Assembly (NCBI RefSeq): GCF_002355275.1
Contig: NZ_CP023449.1
Location: forward strand, 248,001 to 312,000
DNA: 64,000 nt
From: Rhizorhabdus dicambivorans
Lineage (GTDB): Bacteria; Pseudomonadota; Alphaproteobacteria; Sphingomonadales; Sphingomonadaceae
Direction of reading: 5' to 3'
Shown here: positions 1 to 8,433 of the stretch, one piece after another
How the letters are laid out: each line of letters begins with the position of its first letter
Position numbering within the stretch: the stretch's first letter is position 1
Notes under the pieces: model-generated
What the model was told of the DNA's origin: nothing
The model's database searches: none
The model's input: only the letters and a program-made list of their open reading frames with translations
Position numbers and translations under genes: made by a program

Positions 1-1
1 C

Positions 2-121
2 GGCAAGGAAAAGAAGAAGCTGCTCGAAAAGGCGATCAAGGAGGGGGCGGGCTCGAGCCTGCCGGTGGGCCGCGTGCTTGCTGATGCCGAACAGGCGATC
101 GATATCCACTGGAGCGCGTGA
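2..121 (+). CDS. pgl: 6-phosphogluconolactonase, C-terminal fragment
   Basis: An open frame enters from the left edge and ends at TGA 119-121, giving the last 39 residues of a protein. The tail has a Lys-rich helix, then LPVGRVLADA and a terminal DIHWSA, which fits the C-terminal end of Pgl (PgL/DevB family), where a late Pro-Val-Gly/Ala-Arg stretch and a final Trp are usual. Pgl hydrolyses 6-phosphogluconolactone in the cytoplasm, the step just before Edd. Its place directly upstream of edd, on the same strand, supports the call. Most of the gene, and probably zwf, lies outside the window, so the assignment rests on a short tail plus context. Confidence 0.75.
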   Translation, partial: GKEKKKLLEKAIKEGAGSSLPVGRVLADAEQAIDIHWSA

Positions 122-134
122 CGGCCTTCTGACA

Positions 135-222
135 CGTCGCCCCGGCGGAGGCCGGGGCCGCCATGAAGGGCGCGCCATGTCGCCCCAAGACGCCAGCGGC
201 CCCGGCCTCCGCCGGGGCGACG
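135..222. repeat. 27-bp inverted repeat (CCCCGGCGGAGGCCGGGG family)
   Basis: Arms at 135-161 and 196-222 are near-perfect reverse complements around a 34-base loop. The core is CCCCGGCGGAGGCCGGGG. The same core occurs at 2083-2179 and 31111-31198, so this is a dispersed intergenic palindrome family. Here it fills the pgl-edd gap and ends 20 bases before edd. It could form a strong hairpin in the operon mRNA. Confidence 0.85.
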
Positions 223-241
223 ATATTATCGGGAGCTATCC

Positions 242-2062
242 ATGACCCTGCACCCCGCCGTCGAAGCCGTCACCGCCCGTATCATCGAGCGGTCGAAGCC
301 GGGGAGGGCCGCCTATCTCGACCTGATCGCGCGCGAGCGGGAATCGGGGGTCGACCGGCCCAACCTGTCCTGCGGCAATCTCGCCCATGGCTTCGCGGCA
401 TCGGGCGAGGACAAGCCGGCGATCCGGGACGGGTCCGCCATGAACATCGGCATCGTCACCGCGTATAACGACATGCTGTCGGCGCATCAGCCCTATGGCC
501 GCTATCCCGACCAGATGAAGATCTGGGCGCGCGAGGCGGGCGCGACCGCGCAGGTGGCCGGCGGCGTGCCGGCGATGTGCGACGGCGTGACGCAGGGCCA
601 GCGCGGCATGGAGCTGAGCCTGTTCAGCCGCGACACCATCGCGCTCTCCACGGCGGTCGCGCTCAGCCATGGCATGTTCGAAAGCGCCGCCCTGCTCGGC
701 ATCTGCGACAAGATCGTGCCGGGCCTGCTGATCGGTGCGCTTCGCTTCGGCCATCTGCCGACGATCCTCGTGCCGGCCGGGCCGATGCCATCGGGCCTCG
801 CCAACAAGGAGAAGCAGCGCGTCCGCCAGCTCTATGCCGAAGGCAAGGTCGGCCGCGCCGAGCTGCTGGAGGCCGAGAGTGCCTCCTATCATGGCGCGGG
901 CACCTGCACCTTCTACGGCACCGCCAATTCCAACCAGATGATGATGGAGGTGATGGGCCTCCACATCCCCGGTGCCGCCTTCGTCAATCCCGGCACCAAG
1001 CTGCGCCAGGAGCTGACCCGCAAGGCGGTCCATCGACTCGCCGAGATCGGCTGGGACGGCGACGATTACCGCCCGCTGGGGCACTGCGTCGACGAGAAGG
1101 CGATCGTCAACGCGGCGGTCGGCCTGCTGGCGACGGGAGGCTCGACCAACCATGTCATCCACCTGCCCGCCATCTCCCGCGCGGCGGGCATCACGATCGA
1201 CTGGGAGGATATCGACAAGCTCTCCGCCGCCGTGCCGCTGATCGCGCGGGTCTATCCCAACGGCTCGGGCGACGTGAACCATTTCCAGGCGGCGGGCGGC
1301 ATGGCCTATGTCATCGCCACGCTGATCGACGGCGGCCTGCTCCATCGCGACATCCTGACCGTCGCGGGCCGCGATCTGGCCGACTATGCCCGCGACCCGA
1401 AGCTGGATGGCGACGGCCTCGCCTGGGTGGATGCCCCCGCCGCCCCGCTCGACGAGGCGATGCTCCGGCCGCATTCGAACCCCTTCCAGCCCGATGGCGG
1501 CATGCGGCTCGTGCAGGGCAATCTCGGCCGCGGCACCTTCAAGACCAGCGCGGTCGACCGGGAACGCTGGACGATCGAGGCGCCGTGCCGGGTGTTCGAC
1601 GACCAGGACGACGTCATCCGCGCCTTCAAGGCGGGCGAGCTGGACCGCGATGTGGTGGTGGTGGTCCGTTTCCAGGGGCCCCGCGCCAATGGCATGCCCG
1701 AACTGCACAAGCTGACCCCGCCGCTCGGCGTGCTGCAGGACAAGGGGTTCAGGGTGGCACTGGTCACCGATGGCCGCATGTCGGGCGCCAGCGGCAAGGT
1801 GCCGGCGGCGATCCACCTGACCCCGGAGGCGATCGGGGGCGGCCCGATCGGCAGGCTGCGCGACGGCGATCCGGTGCGGCTGTGTGGCCATGACGGATCG
1901 ATCGAGGCGCTGGTCGATCCGGCGGAATGGGCGGCCCGCGAGCCTGCCGCTCCGCCGGCCGCGCAGCAGGGCACCGGCCGCGAGCTGTTCGCCTTCATGC
2001 GCCAGGGCGCCGACACCGCCGAGCGCGGCGGTTCGGCGATGCTGGCGGCGGCGGGGCTGTGA
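242..2062 (+). CDS. edd: Phosphogluconate dehydratase
   Basis: Edd dehydrates 6-phosphogluconate to 2-keto-3-deoxy-6-phosphogluconate (KDPG) in the Entner-Doudoroff pathway. The 606-residue product has the usual length and IlvD/Edd family motifs. Cysteines in AMCDGVTQG (about residue 113), GICDKIVPG (about 155) and [11 protein letters not shown] (about 222) are the expected iron-sulfur ligands. [15 protein letters not shown] lies near residue 510. The ATG at 242 has GGGAG six bases upstream. The gene follows pgl and precedes glk and eda on the same strand, so it is the second enzyme of a glucose-catabolic operon. Confidence 0.97.
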   Translation: MTLHPAVEAVTARIIERSKPGRAAYLDLIARERESGVDRPNLSCGNLAHGFAASGEDKPAIRDGSAMNIGIVTAYNDMLSAHQPYGRYPDQMKIWAREAGATAQVAGGVPAMCDGVTQGQRGMELSLFSRDTIALSTAVALSHGMFESAALLGICDKIVPGLLIGALRFGHLPTILVPAGPMPSGLANKEKQRVRQLYAEGKVGRAELLEAESASYHGAGTCTFYGTANSNQMMMEVMGLHIPGAAFVNPGTKLRQELTRKAVHRLAEIGWDGDDYRPLGHCVDEKAIVNAAVGLLATGGSTNHVIHLPAISRAAGITIDWEDIDKLSAAVPLIARVYPNGSGDVNHFQAAGGMAYVIATLIDGGLLHRDILTVAGRDLADYARDPKLDGDGLAWVDAPAAPLDEAMLRPHSNPFQPDGGMRLVQGNLGRGTFKTSAVDRERWTIEAPCRVFDDQDDVIRAFKAGELDRDVVVVVRFQGPRANGMPELHKLTPPLGVLQDKGFRVALVTDGRMSGASGKVPAAIHLTPEAIGGGPIGRLRDGDPVRLCGHDGSIEALVDPAEWAAREPAAPPAAQQGTGRELFAFMRQGADTAERGGSAMLAAAGL

Positions 2063-2082
2063 AGGGCGTGGTGCCCCAGCCA

Positions 2083-2179
2083 ATTCGTCGTCCCGGCGGA
2101 GGCCGGGGCCGCAAGAGTTTGCGCGGCGACGTGGCGACAAGAACCTATGGCGGCCCCGGCCTCCGCCGGGACGACGAAT
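2083..2179. repeat. 30-bp perfect inverted repeat running into the glk start
   Basis: Arms 2083-2112 and 2150-2179 are exact reverse complements with a 37-base loop. The right arm ends in GGGACGACGAAT, so its last two bases are the first two bases of the ATG at 2178, and its GGGA lies six bases before that ATG. The repeat therefore appears to provide the glk ribosome binding site. A folded hairpin would hide it. It is in the same family as the units at 135-222 and 31111-31198. Confidence 0.88.
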
Positions 2180-3149
2180 GGAAATGACCGAGCTCGTCGC
2201 GGTCGATCTGGGTGGGACCCATGCCCGCTTCGCGATCGCCGAACTGCACGGCGACCGCCGCCCGTCGCTCGGCCCGGTCGCCAAGTACAGGACCGCCGAC
2301 TATCCCGGCCTCCCCGCCGCCTGGGCCGCCTTCGCCGAAGCGCAGGGCGGCGCCCTGCCCAAGGCGGCCAGCATTGCCATAGCGGGGCCCGTCGAGGGCG
2401 AGCTGATCCGCTTCACCAACAATGGCTGGACGATCCGCCCCGCCACCCTGGCCGCCGAACTGGGGGTGGAGCGGCTGTCGCTGCTGAACGATTTCGCAGC
2501 GATGGCGGCGGCGGTAGGGGTGCTGGACGAGGATGAGCTGATCCATCTCGGCGGGCCGCAAGGGCCGCTCCCGGCCGAGGGCGTCACCACCGTGATCGGC
2601 CCCGGCACCGGCCTCGGCGTCGCGCAGCTGCTGCGCCGCAGGGGCCGCCGCATCGTGCTGGCGACCGAGGGCGGACATATCGATTTCGCGGCACTCGACG
2701 GCTTCGAGGAGAAGCTGCTCGCGCGGCTGCGCGAGCGGCACCGCCGCGTCTCGGTCGAGCGGATCGTCTCCGGCCCCGCGCTGGCCGACATCCACGAGAC
2801 GCTGGCGCTGCTCGGCGGCCGCGCGATCGTCCCGCGCGACGATGCCGCGCTGTGGCAGGCCGCCACCGACGGGAGCGACCCGCTCGCCGCCGAGGCACTG
2901 GACCGGCTGGTCATGGCGTTCGGCGCGGTCGCGGGCGATCTGGCCCTCGCCCATGGCGCCCATGCCGTCGTCATCACCGGCGGTCTCGCCAACCGGATCG
3001 AGGAGCGACTGCGCGGCCCGCTGTTCCACGACCGCTTCCGCGCCAAGGGCCGCTTCGAACACCGAATGGCGACCTTCCCGATCCGCCTCGCCCGCCATGC
3101 CGAGGCCGGGCTGCTCGGCGCCGCCGCCGCTTTCCAGGAGGACCAATGA
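2178..3149 (+). CDS. glk: Glucokinase
   Basis: Glucokinase phosphorylates glucose with ATP in the cytoplasm, feeding the pathway encoded next to it. The product of about 323 residues starts with the ROK/Glk phosphate motif VDLGGTHARFAI and carries LNDFAAMA, GPGTGLGVAQL and a C-terminal VITGGLANRI motif, as in the bacterial Glk family. The start is either ATG 2178 or ATG 2184. I prefer 2178 because GGGA stands six bases before it, inside the right arm of a palindrome. The 3' end overlaps the eda start (ATGA), so the two are probably translationally coupled. Confidence 0.93.
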   Translation: MEMTELVAVDLGGTHARFAIAELHGDRRPSLGPVAKYRTADYPGLPAAWAAFAEAQGGALPKAASIAIAGPVEGELIRFTNNGWTIRPATLAAELGVERLSLLNDFAAMAAAVGVLDEDELIHLGGPQGPLPAEGVTTVIGPGTGLGVAQLLRRRGRRIVLATEGGHIDFAALDGFEEKLLARLRERHRRVSVERIVSGPALADIHETLALLGGRAIVPRDDAALWQAATDGSDPLAAEALDRLVMAFGAVAGDLALAHGAHAVVITGGLANRIEERLRGPLFHDRFRAKGRFEHRMATFPIRLARHAEAGLLGAAAAFQEDQ

Positions 3150-3775
3150 TGCTCGTCGACCAGATCATGACCCTCGCCCCGGTCATCCCGGTGCTCGTTA
3201 TCCATGACGTCGCCCATGCGCGACCGATCGCCGAGGCGCTGGTGGAGGGTGGCCTGCCCGCGCTGGAGGTGACGCTGCGTACCCCCTGCGCGCTCGACGT
3301 GATCCGTGAGATGGTCAAGGTCGAGGGCGCGGTGGTCGGCGCGGGGACGGTGCTCAATCCGGACGATGTCCGGGCCAGCGTCGATGCCGGCGCGCGCTTC
3401 CTGGTCTCACCGGGGCTGACCGATCCGCTCGCCAACGCCGCCATCGCCAGCCAGCTTCCCTTCCTGCCCGGCACCGCCAATGCCGGCGACATCATGCGCG
3501 GGCTCGACATGGGGCTGACCCATTTCAAATTCTTCCCGGCCACCGCCAATGGCGGCATCCCAGCGCTGAAGGCGCTCGCCGCGCCGCTATTCAACGCCCG
3601 CTTCTGCCCGACCGGCGGCATCACCGAGGCGACCGCGCCCGACTGGCTGGCGATCGACGCCGTGCTCTGCGTCGGCGGCAGCTGGGTGGTGCCGGCGGGG
3701 AAGCCCGACACGGCCGAGATCGTCAGGCGCGCGAAGGCGGCGGCGGCGCTGGGCGGGGCGCCGATCAGCGCGTGA
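3146..3775 (+). CDS. eda: KDPG aldolase (2-dehydro-3-deoxy-6-phosphogluconate aldolase)
   Basis: Eda cleaves KDPG to pyruvate and glyceraldehyde 3-phosphate, the final specific step of the Entner-Doudoroff pathway. The 209-residue product shows the class I aldolase pattern of this family: LPALEVTLRTP with the catalytic Glu, VGAGTVLN, and LTHFKFFPA with the Schiff-base Lys, then FCPTGGI. ATG 3146 overlaps the glk stop as ATGA. A second ATG follows at 3149. AGGAGG at 3136-3141 is a strong ribosome site. The 3' end overlaps the convergent MgtC-family gene by 11 bases. Confidence 0.96.
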   Translation: MMLVDQIMTLAPVIPVLVIHDVAHARPIAEALVEGGLPALEVTLRTPCALDVIREMVKVEGAVVGAGTVLNPDDVRASVDAGARFLVSPGLTDPLANAAIASQLPFLPGTANAGDIMRGLDMGLTHFKFFPATANGGIPALKALAAPLFNARFCPTGGITEATAPDWLAIDAVLCVGGSWVVPAGKPDTAEIVRRAKAAAALGGAPISA

Positions 3776-4436
3776 TGAACGCGTAGCCGATCACCTCGGC
3801 ATCGTCGCGCAGCGCCGCGGTGAGCGCGGCCTGGCTCACGTCCGAGCTCCAGCCCACCATCGTCTCCAGTTCCAGCACCGAGCCGTCGACCCGTTCCGAT
3901 ATCGCGTGGGGACGCATGCCGTGCGTTCGGATCAGGTCGGCCAGGCGCTGGCGGCCCTGGGGGATGGTGCGGCGGTAGCGGACGGTCAGCTCGGCGAAGC
4001 TGCGCTGCGGTATGGCCCGCTCGCTCAGATGGACGGCGGCCAGCACGATCAGCGTCGCCAGCGTCGCGCCGATCGCCAGCATATAGAAGCCCACCCCGAA
4101 CAGGATTCCCAGCGCGGAGGTCATCCACAGCGACGCCGCCGTGGTCAGGCCCCGCACCGTCATGCCTTCGCGGAAGATCACCCCGCCGCACAGGAAGCCG
4201 ATGCCCGTCAGCACGCCATGGGCCATGCGCACCGGATCGATGCGGACGATGTCCTGCGGCGTGTCGCTGAGCCAATGGATCTGGTGGACGGCCCCCAGCA
4301 TCAGCAGAGCCGAGGACAGGCTGACCAGTATATGGGTGCGGAACCCCGCCGGGCTCGCCCGATATTCCCGCTCGGCCCCGATCAGCGCGCCGGCGATCAC
4401 CGCACCCAGCATCGGCAGAAACAGATCGAGAAACAT
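3765..4436 (-). CDS. MgtC/SapB family membrane protein
   Basis: The product has about 223 residues. Four or five hydrophobic segments fill roughly its first 140 positions, and a soluble C-terminal part follows. The family signature appears as GALIGAEREYRASPAGFRTH, then a Gly-rich FLCGGVIFREG segment. MgtC-family proteins sit in the inner membrane and are linked to magnesium limitation and to control of the F-type ATPase in pathogens; the role here is unknown. I chose the ATG at 4436 because GGGAG lies ten bases upstream. A GTG at 4493 would add 19 residues but has no clear ribosome site. It converges on eda. Confidence 0.88.
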   Translation of the reverse strand: MFLDLFLPMLGAVIAGALIGAEREYRASPAGFRTHILVSLSSALLMLGAVHQIHWLSDTPQDIVRIDPVRMAHGVLTGIGFLCGGVIFREGMTVRGLTTAASLWMTSALGILFGVGFYMLAIGATLATLIVLAAVHLSERAIPQRSFAELTVRYRRTIPQGRQRLADLIRTHGMRPHAISERVDGSVLELETMVGWSSDVSQAALTAALRDDAEVIGYAFITR

Positions 4437-4667
4437 GCGGCCGTCGCTCCCTTGGAGATGCGGGATCAACCGACGGATGAAAGGATGGTTCACGGCCAGC
4501 GGAAATGATTATGGGGCGAAGCGAGTCAATCTGTTGCCGATATACCACGGATAATATTAGATTTTTTCAAAGCGCAACCTCTCCCGGCCGGTCGGGTTCT
4601 GCTGGCCGTCCCCATGCCGTGATGGCGGGGATGCCCCTTTACCGGGCGGTTCCAGTGGAGAGTATCA

Positions 4668-5219
4668 ATGAAGTTTGCCCTCATCGCCGTGCTCGCGGCT
4701 TCGATCAGCACCGCCGCGATGGCGCAGGACAGTTCACCCGACGGCAGCGAGCCCGCCTTCTCGATCGAGCCTTATGTGGGCGTGCTCGGCGGCTATCATA
4801 ATTTCGATCGCCGCAGCGAGTTCGGCACGGTCGGCCCGCGCGGCAAGATGGACGGCGCGCTGATCGAAGGCGTGGCCGGCGTGAACATGCCGTTCGGCCC
4901 GGTCTTCGTCGGCGTCGAAGGCAATGCCGCCAAGGGCTTCAAGGATATCGACTGGGAATATGGCGTGAAGGGCCGGTTCGGCGTGCGCGCGGGCCAGAGT
5001 GGGCTGATCTTCGCATCGGCCGGCTATCAGTGGGTCAACGGCCGGCGCGGCTTCTCCGATCAGAAGGGCTGGTCCTACGGCATCGGCACCGAGATCGGGC
5101 CGAAGGATATCGGCCTCGGCGGAGTGTTCGGCGAGGCGGGCCCGCGCCTGCGGTTCCAGGCCGACACCTATGATTTCGACAGCATCCGCCCGATGGCGGG
5201 CCTCGTCTTCGCCTTCTGA
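4668..5219 (+). CDS. Exported small beta-barrel-like outer-membrane protein
   Basis: The 183-residue product opens with a clear Sec signal peptide (Lys, hydrophobic core, AAMA-QD cleavage near residue 20). The mature part alternates polar and hydrophobic residues with many Gly and aromatic positions (YVGVLGGYHNF, GVEGNAA, FASAGYQWV) and ends in the hydrophobic strand MAGLVFAF. Ending in Phe is typical of outer-membrane barrels of the opacity/OmpW-like type. No specific family is recognised. The upstream 170 bases hold an AT-rich stretch at 4535-4570, the likely promoter. A hairpin-rich segment follows the gene. Confidence 0.7.
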   Translation: MKFALIAVLAASISTAAMAQDSSPDGSEPAFSIEPYVGVLGGYHNFDRRSEFGTVGPRGKMDGALIEGVAGVNMPFGPVFVGVEGNAAKGFKDIDWEYGVKGRFGVRAGQSGLIFASAGYQWVNGRRGFSDQKGWSYGIGTEIGPKDIGLGGVFGEAGPRLRFQADTYDFDSIRPMAGLVFAF

Positions 5220-5220
5220 G

Positions 5221-5298
5221 CTAGAGCCGACGAGCCGATGCAATCGGATCGTGAAAGGCTCTAAGGGCCGGTTCCCCTCCCGTCGCCGGGAGGGGAAC
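5221..5298. repeat. Two hairpins between the exported protein gene and pccA
   Basis: TAGAGCC at 5222 is mirrored by GGCTCTA near 5257-5263, enclosing CCGATGCAATCGG. A second hairpin, GTTCCCCTCCCG (5271-5282) with CGGGAGGGGAAC (5287-5298), follows. It separates the ends of two convergent genes and may end transcription from both sides, but there is no T tract. Confidence 0.6.
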
Positions 5299-5305
5299 AG
5301 CCGGA

Positions 5306-7288
5306 TCATTCGAACTCGAGGATCACCGCGTCGACCGCCAGGCTATCGCCCGGCTTGGCGGCGACGGCCTTGACCGTCCCCGCCTTCTCGGCGCGCAGGA
5401 TATTCTCCATCTTCATCGCCTCGACCACCGCCAGCGGCTGGCCGGCCTCGACCCTGGCGCCCTCGCCGACATGGATCGCCGTCACCAGGCCCGGCATCGG
5501 GCAGAGCAGGAAGCGCGACATGTCCGGCGGGATCTTTTCGATCATGTGGTGCGACAGCGCCGCGACACGTGGGGTCAGCACACGCAGATTATGGCTCGCG
5601 CCGCGCGCGGTGAAGCGCCAGCCGGTGCGCTTGCGCTCGACCCGCACCGACAGCGCCTCGCCGTCGACCACCGCCTCGACGAGGCGCTGGCCGGGCACAT
5701 AGGGCGCATCGACCACGATCGGCACGCCATCGACGGTCACCGCATCGCCCGCGATCTCGATCTGGCGCTCAACCCCGTCGAGCGTGACCACCCAGCTGGT
5801 GGAGGGATCGGCCGGACCGTTGAGCCGGCCCTCGATCTGCCCCGCGCGCGCCGCATCGATGCTGGCGAGCACGCCGGCGATCGCGGCGAGGCGGCGGCTG
5901 AGCAATTCATCGGCAGCCGCGCCGGTGAAGCCCTCGGGGAATTCCTCGGCGATGAAGCCGGTGGTGATGTTGCCCGAGCGGAACCGCTCATGCTGCATCA
6001 GCGCGGAGAGGAAATCGATATTATGGCCGATGCCGTCGATCTCGAAACGGTCGAGCGCCGCTACCTGCTTGTCGATCGCCTGCTCGCGGGTCTGGCCCCA
6101 GGTGATCAGCTTCGCGATCATCGGATCGTAGAACATCGAGATTTCGGAGCCTTCATAGACGCCATCGTCGACGCGGACATTGTCGGCCTCGGCCGGCGGG
6201 CGATAGCGCACGAGGCGGCCGGTCGACGGCAGGAAGCCGCGATAGGGATCCTCGGCATAGACGCGGTTCTCGACCGCCCATCCGTTGATCTTCACATCGG
6301 CCTGTGTGAAGGCCAGCTTCTCGCCATAGGCGACGCGGATCATCTGCTCGACCAGATCGAGCCCGGTGATGCATTCGGTGACGGGATGCTCGACCTGGAG
6401 ACGGGTGTTCATCTCGAGGAAGTAGAAGCCCTGGCCGGTCTTGTCGGCGCCCGAGACGATCAGCTCGACCGTGCCGGCGCTGTAATAGCCCACGGCCCGC
6501 GCGAGCGCGACGCACTGCTCGCCCATCGCCTTGCGCATCTCGGGGGTGACGAAGGGCGACGGCGCCTCCTCGACCACCTTCTGGTGGCGGCGCTGGATCG
6601 AGCATTCGCGCTCGTTCAGGTAGACGATGTTGCCATGCTTGTCGCCGAGCACCTGGATCTCGATGTGGCGCGGGCTCTCGATGAACTTCTCGATGAAGAC
6701 GCGGTCGTCGCCGAAGCTGTTGAGGCCCTCGCGCTTCACGCTGTCGAAATTCTCGCGGACGTCCTTCTCGCTATAGGCGAGGCGCATGCCCTTGCCGCCA
6801 CCGCCGGCCGAGGCCTTCATCATCACCGGATAGCCGATGTCGTTGGCGATGCGGACGGCATGGTCGGTATCGTCGATCTCGCCGACAAAGCCGGGGACGA
6901 CGTTGACGCCGGCCTGCATAGCCAGTTTCTTCGATTCGATCTTGTCGCCCATCGCGGCGATCGCATTGGCCGGCGGGCCGATGAACGCGATATTCTCCTT
7001 GGCCAGCGCCTCGGCGAAACTGGTCCGCTCCGACAGGAAGCCATAGCCGGGGTGGACCGCCTCGGCGCCGGTATCCTTGCACGCCTGGATGATCTTGTCG
7101 GCGACCAGATAGGATTCGGACGCGGGCGAGGCGCCGATATGGACCTTCTCGTCGGCCATCTCGACATGCGGCGCGCGCGCGTCGGCGTCCGAATAGACCG
7201 CGACCGTCTTGATGCCCATGCGCCGGGCGGTCTTGATCACGCGGCAGGCGATTTCGCCGCGATTGGCGATCAGGATCTTCTTGAACAT
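5306..7288 (-). CDS. pccA: Propionyl/acetyl-CoA carboxylase alpha subunit (biotin carboxylase plus biotin carrier)
   Basis: This subunit carboxylates its own biotin with ATP and bicarbonate; PccB then transfers the carboxyl group to propionyl-CoA to make methylmalonyl-CoA. The 660-residue product has the N-terminal biotin carboxylase fold (MFKKILIANRGEIACRVI), the ATP-grasp loop SAGGGGKGMRLA, EMNTRLQVEHPVTE near residue 290, and a C-terminal carrier domain with biotinyl Lys at about residue 626 in VEAMKMENI. Length and order match PccA. AGGGA stands four bases before the ATG. It is the last gene of the propionyl-CoA locus, after bioB. Confidence 0.95.
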   Translation of the reverse strand: MFKKILIANRGEIACRVIKTARRMGIKTVAVYSDADARAPHVEMADEKVHIGASPASESYLVADKIIQACKDTGAEAVHPGYGFLSERTSFAEALAKENIAFIGPPANAIAAMGDKIESKKLAMQAGVNVVPGFVGEIDDTDHAVRIANDIGYPVMMKASAGGGGKGMRLAYSEKDVRENFDSVKREGLNSFGDDRVFIEKFIESPRHIEIQVLGDKHGNIVYLNERECSIQRRHQKVVEEAPSPFVTPEMRKAMGEQCVALARAVGYYSAGTVELIVSGADKTGQGFYFLEMNTRLQVEHPVTECITGLDLVEQMIRVAYGEKLAFTQADVKINGWAVENRVYAEDPYRGFLPSTGRLVRYRPPAEADNVRVDDGVYEGSEISMFYDPMIAKLITWGQTREQAIDKQVAALDRFEIDGIGHNIDFLSALMQHERFRSGNITTGFIAEEFPEGFTGAAADELLSRRLAAIAGVLASIDAARAGQIEGRLNGPADPSTSWVVTLDGVERQIEIAGDAVTVDGVPIVVDAPYVPGQRLVEAVVDGEALSVRVERKRTGWRFTARGASHNLRVLTPRVAALSHHMIEKIPPDMSRFLLCPMPGLVTAIHVGEGARVEAGQPLAVVEAMKMENILRAEKAGTVKAVAAKPGDSLAVDAVILEFE

Positions 7289-7314
7289 ACGGTCCCTAGT
7301 CTTCCCTACCCGAT

Positions 7315-7404
7315 CGTCGCCCCGGACTTGATCCGGGGCCCATTCACGCTCCGCTGATCATCAGGCGTTGCGCGTCTGGATGCCGACTTTCGTCAGCATG
7401 ACGG
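7315..7404. repeat. Intergenic palindromic unit (CCCCGGACTTGATCCGGGG)
   Basis: A hairpin core CCCCGGA-CTTGA-TCCGGGG at 7320-7338 opens the unit. CGTCAGCATGACGG closes it near 7390-7403. It fills the bioB-pccA gap and looks like one of the short dispersed units common between sphingomonad genes. Confidence 0.6.
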
Positions 7405-7416
7405 ATGTTGTTGTGA

Positions 7417-8433
7417 TTACTCCGCCGCCAGTTCCGCCTTGCACTCGGCCCGCATCGGCATGACGCCGAGCTTGGCGAAAAGGGCGGCGTCGCGATCGTC
7501 GCCGGCATTGTCGGTGGTCAGCAGCTTGTCGCCGGTGAAGATCGAATTGGCGCCCGCCATGAAGCACAAGGCCTGCGCGGAGTCGGACATGCTCTCGCGC
7601 CCCGCCGACAGGCGGACCATCGAGGCCGGCATGGTGATGCGCGCGACCGCGACGGTGCGGACGAACTCGATCTCGTCGATCTTCGCCAGCGGCGTATCGG
7701 CCAGCATGTCGCCCAGCACCGTGCCCTTGACCGGCACCAGCGCGTTCACCGGCACGCTTTCGGGATGGACCGGCAGGGTCGCCAGCGCATGGATGAAGCC
7801 GACCCGGTCGGCGCGGGTCTCGCCCATGCCGACGATGCCGCCGCAGCAGACGTTGATCCCCGCCTCGCGGACATGCTCGAGCGTCTCGATGCGGTCCTCG
7901 AAGGTGCGGGTGGTGATCACCTCGGCATAGCGCTCGGGCGAGGTGTCGATATTGTGGTTGTAATAGTCGAGACCGGCATCGGCGAGGGTCTTCGCCTGAT
8001 CCTCGGTCAGCATGCCCAGCGTCATGCAGGTTTCCATGCCCATCTGGCGCACGCCCTTCACCATCTCGACGATGGCGGGCATGTCGCGGTCCTTGGGGTT
8101 GCGCCAGGCGGCTCCCATGCAGAAGCGGGTCGAGCCGTTGTCCTTGGCCTGCGCGGCGGTCTGCAACACCGCGCGCACGTCCATCAGCTTGGTGGCCTTC
8201 AGCCCGGTCTCGGCATGGACCGACTGGTTGCAATAGCCGCAATCCTCGACACAGCCGCCGGTCTTGATCGACAGCAGGGTGGAAAGCTGCACCTCGTTCG
8301 CCGCGTGATTGGCGCGGTGCGCCGCCTGCGCCTGCCACAGCAGATCGTTGAACGGCAGATCGAACAGGGCCGCTATCTCCTCGCGCGTCCAGTCGGAACG
8401 GACGTCGGGGCGTGGATTGGCATGGGCATTCAT
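7417..8433 (-). CDS. bioB: Biotin synthase
   Basis: BioB is a radical-SAM enzyme that inserts sulfur into dethiobiotin. The 338-residue product carries the CxxxCxxC motif in [13 protein letters not shown] near residue 60, then [11 protein letters not shown] and [11 protein letters not shown], all standard for BioB. Its start overlaps the mutase stop by one base (TAATG). No other biotin genes (bioA, bioD, bioF) are present. It lies between two genes of propionyl-CoA metabolism, and PccA needs biotin, so placing it here would couple cofactor supply to enzyme production. That link is inference. Confidence 0.96.
   Translation of the reverse strand: MNAHANPRPDVRSDWTREEIAALFDLPFNDLLWQAQAAHRANHAANEVQLSTLLSIKTGGCVEDCGYCNQSVHAETGLKATKLMDVRAVLQTAAQAKDNGSTRFCMGAAWRNPKDRDMPAIVEMVKGVRQMGMETCMTLGMLTEDQAKTLADAGLDYYNHNIDTSPERYAEVITTRTFEDRIETLEHVREAGINVCCGGIVGMGETRADRVGFIHALATLPVHPESVPVNALVPVKGTVLGDMLADTPLAKIDEIEFVRTVAVARITMPASMVRLSAGRESMSDSAQALCFMAGANSIFTGDKLLTTDNAGDDRDAALFAKLGVMPMRAECKAELAAE

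Noticed and set aside
236-2284. Long minus-strand open frame of 682 codons opposite edd
   Set aside because: It is the antisense shadow of edd and glk. Its composition is Arg/Ala/Gly/His-rich without any motif, which is normal for reverse frames in GC-rich codon-biased genes.
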